From Paramecium tetraurelia (taxonomy: Eukaryota > Ciliophora > Oligohymenophorea > Peniculida > Parameciidae), in the NCBI RefSeq assembly GCF_000165425.1, contig NW_001799510.1, forward strand, positions 591,459 to 655,458: a DNA stretch of 64,000 bases. Reading direction: 5' to 3'. The notes beneath the pieces were generated by a model that was given only the letters and a program-made list of their open reading frames with translations, was not told where the DNA came from and ran no database searches. The translations under genes were made by a program, and so were the position numbers. The first letter of the stretch is position 1. Each line of letters starts with the position of its first letter. Below are positions 1-12,501 of this stretch, one piece after another.

Positions 1-63
1 GGTGGAGAGATTAAGTAAAAAGTAAAAATAGTCATTAAAGTCAGTTCATAAATTCGAGTAAAA

Positions 64-2144
64 ATGACCACGAAACAATACAATTCGGTTCCTCTCAAGA
101 ACAAAATAGCTAATCCGCTCTAATAAATGGAAAGGTATTACCATATTCATATTTAGATTTCATCAATGAAACAACAACATGTAAATGAAGATCATGGATG
201 GAGTGATGGGGGAATGCAAGTCCAAAGTAAGTTTGAATCAAATCCACAAACATCTTCTGTAATATATATCCTAATAATAGAGCACCTAATAGACAAGTTA
301 TTAAACTCAAACTATAGTAACAAAAACAATTACAACATCGTCACATCAAATATCCAAGTCAAATGATTAAGAATAAGTATAAACAGTACAATATATTTAG
401 TTCGAAAATGCTGGATTTGAATTGATGAGTGGCCAAGGCAATCTTGAAGGAGAAGCTAATGGGATTGTGTCAGAAGTAAATATATATGATTAACTATTTA
501 GTCATTGTATAAATATGGCGGGTACAACCTCAAAGCAGATCATGCTTAACTTGGGGGAGAGTTAAAGCTTAATAAATATAATTTTTCAGATGCGTCTTTA
601 AAGGTTAGTATAAAATAATTAATATTAGGATAAATAATTTAAGAGTTCAGCAGGCAAAATTTAAATGGCATGCGATGTTGCTATGGCTGCTGCTCTAAGA
701 AAATAAGAAGAATAAGCATCTACAGGTGGAGCTATAGCTAATTGGGAATTATAAATGAACTCCATGGCAGAATTAAAGGCCTAATATTAAATATCAGCTA
801 AAGTTGCAATATCATAGCGATCTCATCTTTTGTATGGCTATGGCTTTCATGGAAAAGATGGCAAACCACAACAATGTGAGGAAGGAGATTAGGAGAAAAA
901 GAAAGAGCCTTTGAATATGGCTGTTTGTGATGCTGAATGCATTGAAAAACCTAAGAATAAACTAGAAGAATTAGCAAGTGCTCCATAGGATCCAGAAGAG
1001 TTTACTAAAAGCAAATATGTACCCATTATTCAATCACCTGACACATATTTTAAACCCAGGAGTGAAGATTTTATAAGAATAATCCCAAAAAGTCAATAAT
1101 AAATTGTCTATCCAGTTAATTCAGTTAGAAGCATCATTAAACCACAATTTGTAACTTGCGAATAAGTTCAAGTATTTTTTAATTCAAATATAGGTTGCTA
1201 AATAATCAATTCGAACTAAATGTTCAAGTGTTAGATAGCCTGTCATCATCTAAGAAGAGACTGCACCTACAATTCTACAAAGAACATATGGGGCTCCAAA
1301 TTCAGTAAGACATTAAGAATCCTTTTTTACAGTCTAATCTGTATAATAATAGTTGGTGGCAGTCCAACCTTAGGTTATCCAGTAATAAGCTATTATCTAA
1401 GTTCAACCTTAACCTATTATTTAATAATAAGTGGTTTAAGTCTAAGAAATACAACCATTATAATAAGTTATTATGGTCCAACCAACTCAAAATGCTGAAA
1501 CATATTCATAATAGCATATTCAAATCTAATAACCTCATTTAATTGGTCAAACTGTATAATTAATTGGCCAATAAACTTAATTTGTAAACACTTAAGCAGT
1601 CTAAATGACAACTTAATAACATTAATTAGTGGTTGCTTAACCCTAATAAGTAGTATCTGTTGCGCAACAAGGAGTTTTAAGATAAGGCATATAATAAGAG
1701 ATCATTCCTTAAGTGGCTGTACAATAATAATAAATAGTTTCACACACACAATTAATTTAACAAGATGCTACATCACCAATCAGATAAACCTAAATTATTT
1801 AGTAGCCATAAGTAGTCTTGCAACCATCATCATAATAATAAATAATGTTGGTCTCAACCTAGCCCTTAGTCTAATAATAAACTGCTTAAATACAATAATC
1901 TGTTTATTAAATATAGCCCTAATAGACTATTTAATAAATCTAATCATTTCAATAAGTAAATTATAATTATACGAAACTCTAGGTAACTTCACCTTTGAGG
2001 CAATAGCATTTGGTTTTATAATCTTAAATACCATAAAGCTATACAACATAACCAATTGAAATTTTGTAACCAAGCTAATCCCTTAACACTATTCCAATCA
2101 GTTAATAGTAATTCGGCTTTTAATATATCCTCCAAAAAGTGTGA
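64..2144 (+). CDS. Q-rich hypothetical protein, 4 introns
   Basis: Not recognised. With introns at 259-280, 476-501, 604-628 and 1172-1193 (22-26 nt, all GTA or GTT to TAG) the frame gives about 661 residues ending at TGA 2142-2144. The middle has an ordinary composition, with a segment reading SLYKYGGYNLKADHAQLGGE created by removing two introns and an Ala/Met-rich helix after it. The C-terminal 300 residues are dominated by Q, V, I and P (runs such as QVVQVQEIQP), a low-complexity tail. The frame stays open left of 64 to the window edge, so the true start could lie upstream; ATG 64 is the first one. No known domain was seen; a structural cortex or cytoskeletal role is only a guess. Confidence 0.6.
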
Positions 2145-2974
2145 AAATCAATTATATAATTATTACAATATAATCATTTTATATCTTTACGTGGATTTCT
2201 CATAAAACTGATGTTTTGTGAAGAAATAAAGTTACTTATTTGAATGTCTGAGTAAGAAATTTGAGGAATCAAATTATAATCTTATTAATATATATTCATC
2301 TTACTCTGATAATAACTTCAAATTATTAAGAAATTAAAAATTTAACAAAAAATAAAATTCAGATTTTAATTATATTATCAATGGCCGAGATAATTTACTA
2401 TAATATAATATTCTAATAAATTTGAATTAAAATAGATCTTTAAGCTAAGTGGAAATTACTATTTATTCAGTTACTTAACATGTATTTAAGGGAATTTATA
2501 GAGTTTGGTTGATGGGAATCTACGGAATTGAAAATGTTTAAGGGCCAAGTTATTAATCAAAAAAAAATAAAAGATCGGTTAATCTGAGTTAAATATCTTA
2601 ATTTTGTATTAAAAATTATGGAATATGTTTTGTTTTAAGATTTATCAAGGCTTTTACAGCTTTTTAATTATTGATATTTTCATTAATAAACAATTTTTAC
2701 TTTGAATAGGGTAAAGTATTCTAAATTAACTCCGAAACTCATGCTAAATTGATACTCATAATAATTATCTTTTCAGTTATCTCTTACATTTGATATTTTT
2801 TTAGATAACAATTTATTACTGCTCTGAAAAAACCTTAAGTAATCTCGTTATGCGAAGGAGATGACAAGAGAACTTTAATTTAGAGATGTAATTTTAAGAT
2901 TAAAAGTTAATATGATTTAGAAAATATCCGTTGGTCATTATGTAAATATAAATTCAAATTTAATAATATAACTA
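2145..2974. other. AT-rich intergenic stretch
   Basis: About 830 bp between two genes on the same strand. Short open frames occur in every frame, as expected when TGA is the only stop in AT-rich DNA, but none continues into a convincing protein and no RNA gene was recognised. Confidence 0.5.
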
Positions 2975-4462
2975 ATGAATTATAATTCAAGGGATACCCC
3001 TTCTTTTTTGAATAAATATTTGTAGAAAGATACAAACCCTAAGCGACCATTTGAGAGCCAAAATAAATCCTATTAAAAATATGAGGCGTCTCCATTAATA
3101 AAGCAACCTGTGAAAAAAACATTGGAGTTAAATTTTTCAAGTTTGGAAGAGTAATCATTCAAAAAATAAACTGTCTTACCCAATTATGAACCAACAAAAT
3201 GCTCATCAGGTCGAAATGGAATAATTAGAGCTTATGCTGCTAATACAAATTAAGGAATTGTTAGAGATTATAATGAAGATAGAGTCTCTATAATTTTGAA
3301 TATAGTGAAACCATAAAATAGAGCATCAGAAAACTGGCCTAAATGTTCATTTTTTGGAGTTTATGATGGCCATGGAGGAGCAGCTTGTGCTGACTTTTTA
3401 AGAGATACCTTACATTAATTTGTAATAAAAGAACCTGAATTTCCTTGGAACCCTGTAGGAGCCATAAGAAAAGGATTTGAAGCAGCAGAAAACCATTTTT
3501 TAGCCTTTGCATTAGATCAATATTCAAAAGGAATTCAAGAAAGAAGTGGTTCTTGTGCAATAGTTTGCTTAATTGTTGGAGATATTTGCTATGTGGCCAA
3601 TGTTGGAGATAGTAGAGCTGTGCTAAGTTCTCAAAAAGGGAAAAGAGTGACTAATTTATCAATCGATCATAAACCAGAAACAGAAGCTGAGAGAATTCAG
3701 AGAGGAGGAGGAAAAATATATCAGACTTAAGGAATTAATGAAGAAGGAACTTAAGTTACAGGACCAGTTAGAGTTATGCCAGGGAGGTTATCAGTTTCAA
3801 GAACTTTTGGAGACATTGAAGCTAAATTTGAATAATTTGGTGGAAATTCAAAAGTTGTGATATCTGAACCAGATGTCAAAATATTTAAAATTAATTAAGA
3901 TCATGATTTCATTGTTTTAGGATGTAAGTAATACTAGCTTATGTTTAGGTGACGGGATATTTGATAAAATGTCATCAGGAGATGTCGTTAATATCATTTG
4001 GCAAGACATTCAAAATAATACAAAATCAAACTTACATTCAGTATTATCTACTGCAGTTGATTCAGTTTTGAAAGAAGCAATATATAAAAAAAGTAGCGAT
4101 AATGTTACTTTGTTGATCGTTGCTTTTTAGATAAATGCTTAAAAAGAAGAGTAGAAAGAAATCAAATGTTCATACAGCAATTCTGTTGAAAGAATTGAAG
4201 AAACCTATCATGTCAATAGTAGACCAAGAATAAGGTACTATTTTAATTTATATGAAATAGCCAATAAATCCCAAGAAGAAATGATGAAAACTTTTCATAA
4301 TTTAGTAGTCTAAACTATTGCAATCAAAATACTTCCATACATAATAATATTAAATCAGCCTTAGTCCAAAATTTTTAGCATCGAATATTAAAATAACAAT
4401 AAAACAAAAAGTCCTGTCAGGATGAATAAACAAATAAAGTCAAATCTAGTTATATGATTTGA
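2975..4462 (+). CDS. PP2C-family Ser/Thr protein phosphatase
   Basis: Metal-dependent (Mg/Mn) protein phosphatase of the PPM family, about 478 residues. The core motifs occur in order: RDYNEDR near residue 90, FFGVYDGHGG near 130 (metal-binding Asp), GSCAIV, VANVGDSRAVL, and LGCDGIFDKM, which is only formed when the 25-nt intron 3924-3948 is removed, so the splice is well supported. The SRTFGD motif also precedes the metal site. A second 26-nt intron at 4235-4260 changes the frame of a low-complexity tail after the catalytic domain. The N-terminal 80 residues are basic and Ser/Gln-rich. ATG 2975 is the first in frame. Substrate unknown; it sits in a region rich in other signalling genes. Confidence 0.9.
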
Positions 4463-4602
4463 TAATAATTAATTAATAAACAATTAATTTAACAACTTAA
4501 TCATTTTCATAATATAAGATTAAACTCATTTATGAATATCTGTAATCTTCTTTTTCACTCTTCTAAATATTAATAATAAATATTAAAACTCATAGCATTG
4601 AG

Positions 4603-5291
4603 ATGATAACTAAGATTTTCGAGAGGAGTGAACTTAAGAATTATCCATCTCAGGAACAGAATTCTGTATAAAAACAATAGAATTAAAGATTAAAAAAAAT
4701 TACAATTTCTGATTCTTAATGTTCAAAATCTGATGTTTTTATAATAATTTCTGAAGAATTAATCTGTATGACAAATAATTGTTCTGCATGACAGAAAATG
4801 TTCATTCTATGAGAGCAAAGATTGTAACTGTTTATAAGAATGCTAAATTTTATATTTTATTTTAACAATTCAACAATGTATTTTATGAATAGGAATTTAT
4901 AAATTAAATGTTTTATTCTTAAATTCTATTTAAAAATTATAATGAATAGAATCATTTAAGCCTATCTTCATTAAATAATCAGGTTTCTTAGTGAAATAGT
5001 CAAAAGATAAAACCAAAAAGAATAGACATATTCAAAAGTAATGAGATTCCTTTAAATTAACTCAAATAGTTTCAAAGTTTGAAAATTACCAAAGTGTATT
5101 TTGATGAAAAATAAGTTACTATATTAGTAAATCTAAATAATAGAGATTTATGTGTTTCTAATATCAAAGATTATCATATTGCCCTTCAAATAAAACTTTG
5201 GCATTATTTTTTTCATGATTACAATAAAAATAATAAGATTTGTTCTAAACATATTCAAAACTTTAAATGCTTATCTAATAGATTTCTATGA
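4603..5291 (+). pseudogene. doubtful coding locus with an in-frame TGA
   Basis: From ATG 4603 a frame can be followed through a 29-nt candidate intron (GT...CAG, near 4752-4780), then runs on until TGA 4992-4994, after which the same frame stays open to TGA 5289-5291. The part after 5080 has a good protein-like composition (for example NLNNRDLCVSNIKDYHIALQ and QIKLWHYFF), yet no ATG lies between the two TGA codons. A 24-nt intron 4983-5006 ending AAG would remove the internal TGA. Without RNA data this may be a real gene with an unusual splice or a decaying copy. No family recognised. Confidence 0.3.
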
Positions 5292-5532
5292 TGTAATTAT
5301 GATATTCTACAATACCTAAATTTATACACTAAAATACTTATGTATGTATTTATTGTAAAATGTAAAAGAGAGACTAAGTTTAATGCATATCAAACTTAAG
5401 CTCATAATGCTAGCCTTCTCTTATCATCATCCCAAACAATTTCATGAGGAATAATAAAAATGACTAAATGACAAAGAATTAATCACTTTCTTATTATATT
5501 AAATTAAAATACAATTTTTAAACAACTTAATA

Positions 5533-6062
5533 ATGAATAAACTCAAATATCGAATGAGTGTCTTTTATAGAGATTATTTTATGTTTATTGATCATAAAGG
5601 ATTCCTTTATTTAGAAGAAACAGAACCTAAAAACTTTACCTCATGTATTAAGGATGCCAGATTTTTTGTATGATTTAAGCAATAATAATAGTAATTCTTT
5701 TACAAAAACTTGATAAAAAATAAGACTGGAAGACATGATGATTATAAATATGTATCTAAATGTTGGGGAGAATTCAATTTTGTCAAGGTACATTCCACAC
5801 CAATAATATATAATGATATTTAACTTTTAGATAATTAATGGAAAATAGTAATATGAATGATAAATATTAGATAGCATAAAATGGATATTCAGAGAACTTT
5901 GAAGCAAATTAATTGTTTATAAAGGATAATTTACTATATTATAAAGTGAGCCTAAATGATCTTGAAGTTGGAATATTATCAACTGATCTGGCTATAAAAT
6001 TAGGAGATAACATCAATGAAAGTAATACTTTTAAATGGGATAATAATGTATATTAGTTGTGA
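5533..6062 (+). CDS. UPF0598 family protein (C8orf82-like)
   Basis: About 160 residues after removing introns 5668-5691 (24 nt) and 5848-5870 (23 nt). The first half matches the conserved core of the UPF0598 family (human C8orf82) as I remember it: YRDYFMFIDHKGFLYLEE, then KNFTSCIKDARFF, then a short basic stretch with KTGRHDDY, then CWGEFNFVKVHSTPIIYND. Function of the family is not established; the animal member is reported in mitochondria. The copy looks full length. An in-frame TGA at 5461 limits the start to ATG 5533 or the Met at 5554; neither gives an obvious transit peptide, though the first residues (MNKLKYR) are basic. Confidence 0.8.
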
Positions 6063-6231
6063 GTCTATTATATATAAATATTTTTTAACCTTATTCATTT
6101 AGTTAGGAATCAAGTTATTCTAAATATGTAATAACAATCGAAAATATTCAATTAAAAAATCGCTTAGATTCATATTTTTAAAATTATAACCATTAACAAT
6201 TATTTTAATGAGAAATACAAAAATCTAAATT

Positions 6232-7335
6232 TCATTTTAATAATTTTGGCAAGATTTCTTCTGATTTTCCCTTTATTTGATAAGTATTTCCAACTTCAAT
6301 TATAGGTTCTGGGTTAATTTCAATTATAATGGCCTTTTTTTTAATAAACTTACAAACTGTTGATTTAGCACATCCTGTTTCAAGCATGGTGCCAACTACA
6401 ATGATGGTATCATAGGTTTCATACTTTTCCTATAACTCCTGAATCCTACAATTTTCATTTGTATAGGATTCATCAAAAAATAAAATATGAGGTCTTGCAT
6501 CTTCTCCACATTTTGGGCATTTTGGTCTTAAATTCTTAGTGAGATCTGGCATATCATAAAGAATGGCTAATTGATCTTTTTCTAGAGTGCATTCTTTGGA
6601 GCATCTCATATATTTGATATTACCATGAATTTCATATATGGATTCATAATGACCATGCTTTATTTATTTTTATGGTAGGATAGAGGTAAGAATATTATCA
6701 ATATTTTAGGACACTATCAACGTATTTGGATTCTTCTTTTTATAATTAGCAATTGCTATGTGTCCGGCGTTAGGCTTTTTATTAATTAACATCTTTTAAA
6801 AGTCTTTATGCCATTCCCAACATAAATCTGGGTTGCTGGTTAAAAACTCTTTTGTCAAAACCTTTTGGCATTCGAATGTATCTTTTCCTTTTGTCCAATA
6901 TCCATCTTTGCCTCTAAATGTTGGAACACCACTAGCATGACTTAAACCAGCTCCACATAATATTAACACATTCTTAGTAATTAGTTTTTATGCTTATTCA
7001 ACAGTAACTTCTTGGGCAGTTTTAGGATTTTATTCATCTGATTTAATGATATTTGCCCCAAATGACCTTCCAATATTATCTAATAATTTATCCATAGCAT
7101 CGCTGAACTACTTTTTAAATTTATCAATGTTATCGACAGTTTATCTAGCTTAAGCTTTTGCTTCATCAAGATTCTTGAATGTGACCTCCAAGCTATCTAA
7201 AGTTTGTTTTGATCTTTCCTATGTTTCTTGAATTTCTTTTGATATTCTTTCATACTATTCTTTTTCGATTGCTCTTTTTTTATTGAATTCTTCCCAATCA
7301 AATTTTTAGTATTATTTTGGTTCTTAATTGTCCAT
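6232..7335 (-). CDS. Sir2-family NAD-dependent deacylase (sirtuin)
   Basis: Single-exon gene of 367 residues. Sirtuin motifs appear in order: LILCGAGLSHASGVPTFRG (NAD-binding loop, near residue 125), SQNIDN, EIHGN (catalytic His), a zinc-ribbon pair C..EC and CPKCG, then VVGTMLETG and IIIEINPEP. It would remove acetyl or related acyl groups from lysines using NAD. The first 110 residues are charged and predicted coiled-coil (repeated E/K/Q), an unusual N-terminal extension. The SHASG variant of the usual S..SGIP loop is noted. Compartment unknown; no transit or nuclear signal is clear. Confidence 0.92.
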
Positions 7336-7854
7336 TATATTTAATTAAAATTATCCTTTTTTTTGTATTAATATAATTAACTTATAGCAATATTGAAAAT
7401 TATCTGATGAATTCTATAGTAAATGAGAATTGTGTAAGATAATTAAAAATTAATTAATAAGTTCATATATATTTTTTTTTCATAGTGAAAATAATTAAAT
7501 TGATGTTAATATATATATTATCATTACAATATATCCATGATATCAATTATATTGATCTAGAATATCAGTTTAGAGAGTACGTTAATTATTTAAAACATTA
7601 GATATTTTTAGGTCTTTTGATTATAGAAAATTATGTAAAATAAATATTAATTTAAATGAAATACTTCATAAATTTTGATTTTGAATTTAATGGTTGATTT
7701 AAATTAAAATAGATCAACTAATTAAGTAGTAGCAAGATATTAGATTGAAATATAGAGATTTTAAAGCAAACCAAGTGGATTTAATAAATTTTGAAGGATA
7801 GCATAAATTTTATTTAAAATATATTTATTTATATTACATTTGGCAATTATAGAA
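7336..7854. other. intergenic, shared upstream region of divergent genes
   Basis: About 520 bp between the sirtuin start and the SR-protein start. Strongly AT-rich. It contains the 23-nt sequence ATGTTAATATATATATTATC followed by ATT at 7503-7525, which recurs with one change at 10275-10297. Confidence 0.5.
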
Positions 7855-8550
7855 ATGAGTCGATAAATTTATGTAGGAAGATTGGGATCTAAAATAAGGC
7901 GGGAAGATTTGTAACAGGAGTTTGAGAAGTATGGGAAGATAAAGGATATTGATCTACGAAGCACACATGCCTTCATTGAATTTGAAGCTTCAGATGAGGC
8001 TAAGTAGGCAATATCATAAGTGGACGGGCGAAGGATAGGTGGTGATCGTGTCACTGTTAAACAAAGAGGTAGGATGACATTTGATCGTGTGATGATAAGA
8101 TGATCGACCTTCAGGTGTAAGAGGACCAACAGCCAGAGATGTGTGTTTCAATTGTGGACGCAAAGGCCATTGGGCAAATGAATGCAAGGAAGGTTTCAGC
8201 TATCATCTTATATCAAGGCGATTTGCGAGAAACATGCTACAGGTGTTACAAGAAAGGCCATATCAAAAAGGAATGTCCTGTGTCAAGAACTCCTAGTGAT
8301 GCTAAAAGGTAATGTATGTTACAAAAGAATTAAGATAAAGAAGAGATAGGAAAAGAAGAAGATCATCCTCTTCATCCAAATCTTCTTCTTCTTCATCAAA
8401 ATCTAGGAGAAGAAGTAGAAATTTCAAAAAAAACAGATAAAATAGAAGATAATCCAGGAAATCATCAAGTGAAAGTAGAAAGTCAAACTCATCATAAACA
8501 TCTAGAAGTTCAAGGTAACTAATAACCATTATCATAGTAAAAATTCATGA
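7855..8550 (+). CDS. SR splicing factor: RRM, two CCHC knuckles, RS tail
   Basis: About 197 residues with four small introns (8087-8114 or a nearby alternative, 8193-8217, 8309-8334, 8515-8537). The start MSRQIYVGRLGSKIRREDL is an RRM RNP2 region and HAFIEFEASDEA the RNP1 region. Two zinc knuckles follow: CFNCGRKGHWANEC and CYRCYKKGHIKKEC. The tail is RS/RRS-rich (RRRSSSSSKSSSSSSKSRRR, then KSSSESRKSNSS). This order matches SRSF7 and the plant RS2Z proteins, which bind pre-mRNA and recruit the spliceosome. Several of its introns appear to end in AAG or CAG rather than TAG, so exact joints are less certain than the domain calls. Confidence 0.85.
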
Positions 8551-8994
8551 TAAATTGCATCAATTATATAATTACATATATGTTAAAAATTATTCTGCAA
8601 TTATAATACATTACCAATCTTAATTAGTGAATTGTTGGCACTGATTAAGATAAACAAATCGTTTATTGTAATATTTCTTATTCTAACCTTTATTATTAGT
8701 TGAAACCATCCTTAAAACTTATCAATCCATATAATGGATGTTCTATATTCTTGTATGTATTAATGATAATATTAGATTATGCTAAAAATGTAGTTTTCAT
8801 TTCTCTTTGATTGATTCTATGATTTATAATATTTTAACTTTTTATTAATTCTGTTATTTTGATTATTTATGAATTGAATCTAGAAGATACAGTGTGATCA
8901 TTAGTATGCTGTTGTAAATATTGAAAATTATCCATTTAGAGGAAGAAATTGGTTGTAATTTGGGTGATTGATAAAATTTATAATTTCATTATAT
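8551..8994. other. intergenic, no gene seen
   Basis: About 440 bp of AT-rich DNA between two genes on the + strand. No convincing exon, RNA gene or repeat found. Confidence 0.5.
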
Positions 8995-10247
8995 ATGTAT
9001 TTGATTTTTCAAAGAATTTTGACCGGATTGTTTAAGCTATTGTCAGTTATTAGATGTCTGAGATCAACTATAGTTCAGTACGTTGCGTTCAACCCCCCAG
9101 AAGTAGGTTATTTAATACGAAACAGAAATGAAGTGATAAAAACTATTACTCTGTCCCCAATGCAAGAAGAGAGATCTAGGACTTTAGATGAACCACAATC
9201 ACCGCTAATACAAGTCAAATAACCAATTAGACAGTCGCATCAATTAACGAAGGAACATCTTTCGATTATTTCCCCAAGAATAAAATACTACAATACTCTA
9301 TAAAGTGCAGAATATAAGTAACAATTGAGAAACCCAAAGAATTAAGAGTATGAACAATATAATACATAAGTTAATATCCCTCACAAGAGTTTAATTTTAT
9401 AAGCAATGAATTGAAGGCTATGGAGATTGATAATAATCCTGGATTGCCTATTTCTAGTTATGTGTTGGAGTCCAAGTCTGGCAATTTGATTGCGTCTATT
9501 TATATTGAATTTTAAAACAGCGAATAGATTATTCTATATAGTCATGGCAATTCTACAGATATCGGTTTGATGTTTGATACGTATGTTGATATCGTCATGG
9601 AGTGTAAAATCAACCTATTTTCCTATGATTATTCAGGCTATGGCTAAAGCACTGGTTATCCCACTGACATAAACTTGCTGTACGACATTGAATCGGCCTA
9701 CATCTTTTTAGTTGATCAATTGCAATTTGAACCAAGGAATATCATAATCTATGGCTATAGTATAGGATCTGGACCAAGCACTAACCTAGCCTCGAGACAT
9801 GATGTTGGAGGATTGATCATTCATTCTGGTTTGTCAAGTGGACTGAGAGTGATTGACCCTACCATTGATCACACATCATATAATGATATATTTCCTAATC
9901 TTGATTACATAGTTGATGTGACAGCCCCAGTTTACTTACTTCATGGAGGAGCTGACTCTATGATTAATGTTGTCCATGCTGAACAATTAGCTCAAAATGC
10001 TCATCATTTATTCTCGGTTTGGTTGGTGGAAAATGGAGGTCATGGAGACATTGATTCCCAATGGAAGGAATTGTACTTCAAAAGATTACAGAGATTTCTA
10101 CAATGTATATTTCAACTTATTTTAGATTGCTAAACTGCCTATGTGGTTAGACCACAATAAAAATAAAATAAAAGAACAACTAAACATATCTATGATGAAT
10201 GTAACTTTGACAAAGAAATCTTTTAAATAAGTCTACTAGAAATGTGA
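8995..10247 (+). CDS. ABHD17-like alpha/beta hydrolase
   Basis: About 402 residues with introns 9348-9370 (ends AAG) and 10121-10141 region (21 nt, near the 3' end). Alpha/beta-hydrolase signature: ILYSHGNSTDIGLMFD, FSYDYSGYGQSTG, nucleophile elbow GYSIGSG, acid region HGGADSMINV and histidine in ENGGHGDID. These motifs, especially YDYSGYG, fit the ABHD17/FAM108 family of palmitoyl-protein thioesterases. The N-terminus is hydrophobic and cysteine-poor rather than the Cys cluster seen in animals. In-frame TGA at 8965 fixes the start at ATG 8995. It likely acts at membranes on acylated proteins; two MORN proteins with acylation-type N-termini lie nearby, but no link is shown. Confidence 0.87.
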
Positions 10248-10562
10248 ATATATATATGATAATCAATTGAAATAATGTTAATATATATATTACCATTGAA
10301 GCTTACAATTTAATATACTTAAAATTTGAATTAGGATCACTGTAAATTTATGATGTAACCATATTTTTATTATATAATTTATCAACGTTACAATAGCCAT
10401 TTACATATCCTAATTGATTACTTTACATTATGTAGTATAGTATTGTAATATAAATATTACACTAATAATTAATATTTTGGAGAATATAACCATGATAAAA
10501 GATAGGGAGAAGGAGAAAATAAGAAGTTGTAATAATATTTTGGAAAATGATACTATATATTA
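10248..10562. other. convergent intergenic with AT repeat
   Basis: About 315 bp between 3' ends of two convergent genes. Contains at 10275-10297 the near-identical partner of the 23-nt motif at 7503-7525. Otherwise AT-rich and featureless. Confidence 0.5.
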
Positions 10563-11996
10563 TCAAGATGTATCATTGGTCTCATCTTCTTCAATTATCT
10601 CACCTAATAGAGTCTAATATATACCTTCCTCTTGCTAATACCCTTCTCCGTCTTCGCCTTCTCCTTCGCCCTCCTCTTCCAATTAATTAGGATCAATTCC
10701 AAACAAGTGTAAGTTTTACTAAATCACTTATTATTAATAATACACTAAATATTTCTCTGAATTGATTATTCTCATTTGCCAATTTTTCATTCTCTTCCAT
10801 AATGACTTATTTTTCATCCAACATATGCTAGTACAATTATTTGAAGTTCTCTATCAAATCCTCAAGTTTCTTGATTTCTTAATCCTTCTAGTCTATTTAA
10901 GCTATGATTTCTTCCTTGTCTCCATCTTATCCATCCCCATTCTAATGGCCTTCCCCTTTTTACAATTGAGTTTGCAATTATTCGATAATCTAGTCCTTCA
11001 TATTGATATCATGAGCCATTTCTTCCATTTTAGCTTAAATATCTTCTAGATTGTAATTCTAAAATTCTTAAGCTATTTCATCAATTTATTATTGTTTTTC
11101 ATTTATAGTCTATTCCATTTCTTGCATTTATTTTTCATATTATTTCTTTTGTTGATCCAATTTCTTCTGGGTTTAAACTTCAGCATTCTTCAATTGGTCT
11201 TTCAACTTTTTAACATCCTCAGTCAACTATTAAGTTTTCTTTTTCTCCTCAGCCCCTTCCTTCTTCAAATCATTAAGTTTTTTCTCAAGATCCTATTGGG
11301 ATGCCTTGCTAAAGAAATAAATCAATGCTATTTACATCTTCTTCTCAACTTCTTTATTTATAGAATTCAATTAATCCTAAGCTTATTTTAGTTCTTTTTT
11401 AAGTTGTTGACATGTATCTTGTTCCTCCTTCAATTGGTTATTTAAGGATGCCTTTTAGTCCTATTAAACGTAAGGATACATCAATTACCGAATTTTTTTG
11501 TGAACTATTGTATTGTTCTTCCTCTTTTTAATCATATCTTGGCTTATTGTTTGATCTCGTGCCAGAGAAATTGATTTCCCTTGCACCAGGTTATTGAAGA
11601 GGTTTTGCTGCATTTGTAACAGGCTTCTAAGCGAATTAGGGTGGTTCTTATTTAGTAGTGGCTGCAAATTTAAATTGCCCCTAAGATTATTATGACTGTT
11701 AAGGTTATTATTTTTTTTGAGCATTTTGAGTATTTTCAAATTTATTTCCCAAGTTTGTTTAACCTGCTGATTGTGGAGCTTTTTAATACATTTCTACGAC
11801 ACATTATATTTGCATTATTACCTTAATAAGGAATGATTTCTGTCTTATGTTGCTAACCAATAGGTCCCTATCTATTATGCACCTGTGAATCACAGCTGTA
11901 GCATAATCTTACAACCTAGCCAATTTTACACTATTGACATTTTATTGTTGCTGGTCTTTGATTGCATTATAAACATTTGACAAAGAGGGAGCTCAT
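10563..11996 (-). CDS. B-box zinc finger, Q-rich, long coiled-coil protein
   Basis: About 441 residues, four introns (11794-11821, 11461-11488, 11309-11335, 10719-10743). The N-terminus MSSLFVKCLQCNQRPATIKC, then CQQCKIGQVVRLCYSCDSQV and H, has the Cys/His spacing of a B-box zinc finger. A Q/P/A-rich linker (QQPQQSQQSQGQFKF) leads to about 250 residues of coiled coil with heavy E/K/Q, and an acidic Gly/Glu end (GEGEGEDGEGYQQEEG). No RING is present upstream. B-box plus coiled coil recalls TRIM proteins, where these parts drive self-assembly; a ligase role is not supported here. All four splices are needed to keep the domains in one frame, which supports the model. Confidence 0.78.
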
Positions 11997-12501
11997 CCAA
12001 ATTTGAATTAATAAAATTGATGATATTTTTAATACTCTAAACAGATTTAACCAAATTCACTTAAAAAAATGAAAATATGCATTACTCCACACTAAAGATT
12101 CAGAAATTGAGGGATAATTTTACTATATTCCCAGATTAAAACATAATCAACTCAACAAGATAAATAGCAAAAATTAATAAAATAAAAATTCTAATTTCTT
12201 TGTTATTCGAACAAATTAATGTTATTATTATTATTATTAGTGACTAATCCTTTTAAAATTAGATCATCTTATATAGGAGGTTCAATTACTATCTCAACTA
12301 TTCATTTTGAAAAAATAAATTATCTTATCCTTTTTATATATTTATGCTACCATTGTCAGATTTTTAATATGAATCAAAATTAGAGGACTCGCAAAAAAAT
12401 AGTCTAATTTACTTCTTCAATTAATCTTTTCAAAGAATATACGATATTGAAATGTAAATTTCAATTCTTTATTTTAATTTAATATTTATTTAAAGTATGT
12501 G
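11997..12501. other. intergenic, no gene seen
   Basis: About 505 bp between the start of the B-box gene and the 3' end of the next gene on the same strand. AT-rich, includes an ATT triplet run near 12221-12240. Nothing else recognised. Confidence 0.5.

Noticed and set aside
8968-8994. Start of the ABHD17-like gene at 8968
   Set aside because: That codon is TTG, with TGA just before it; ATG 8995 is the first true start.
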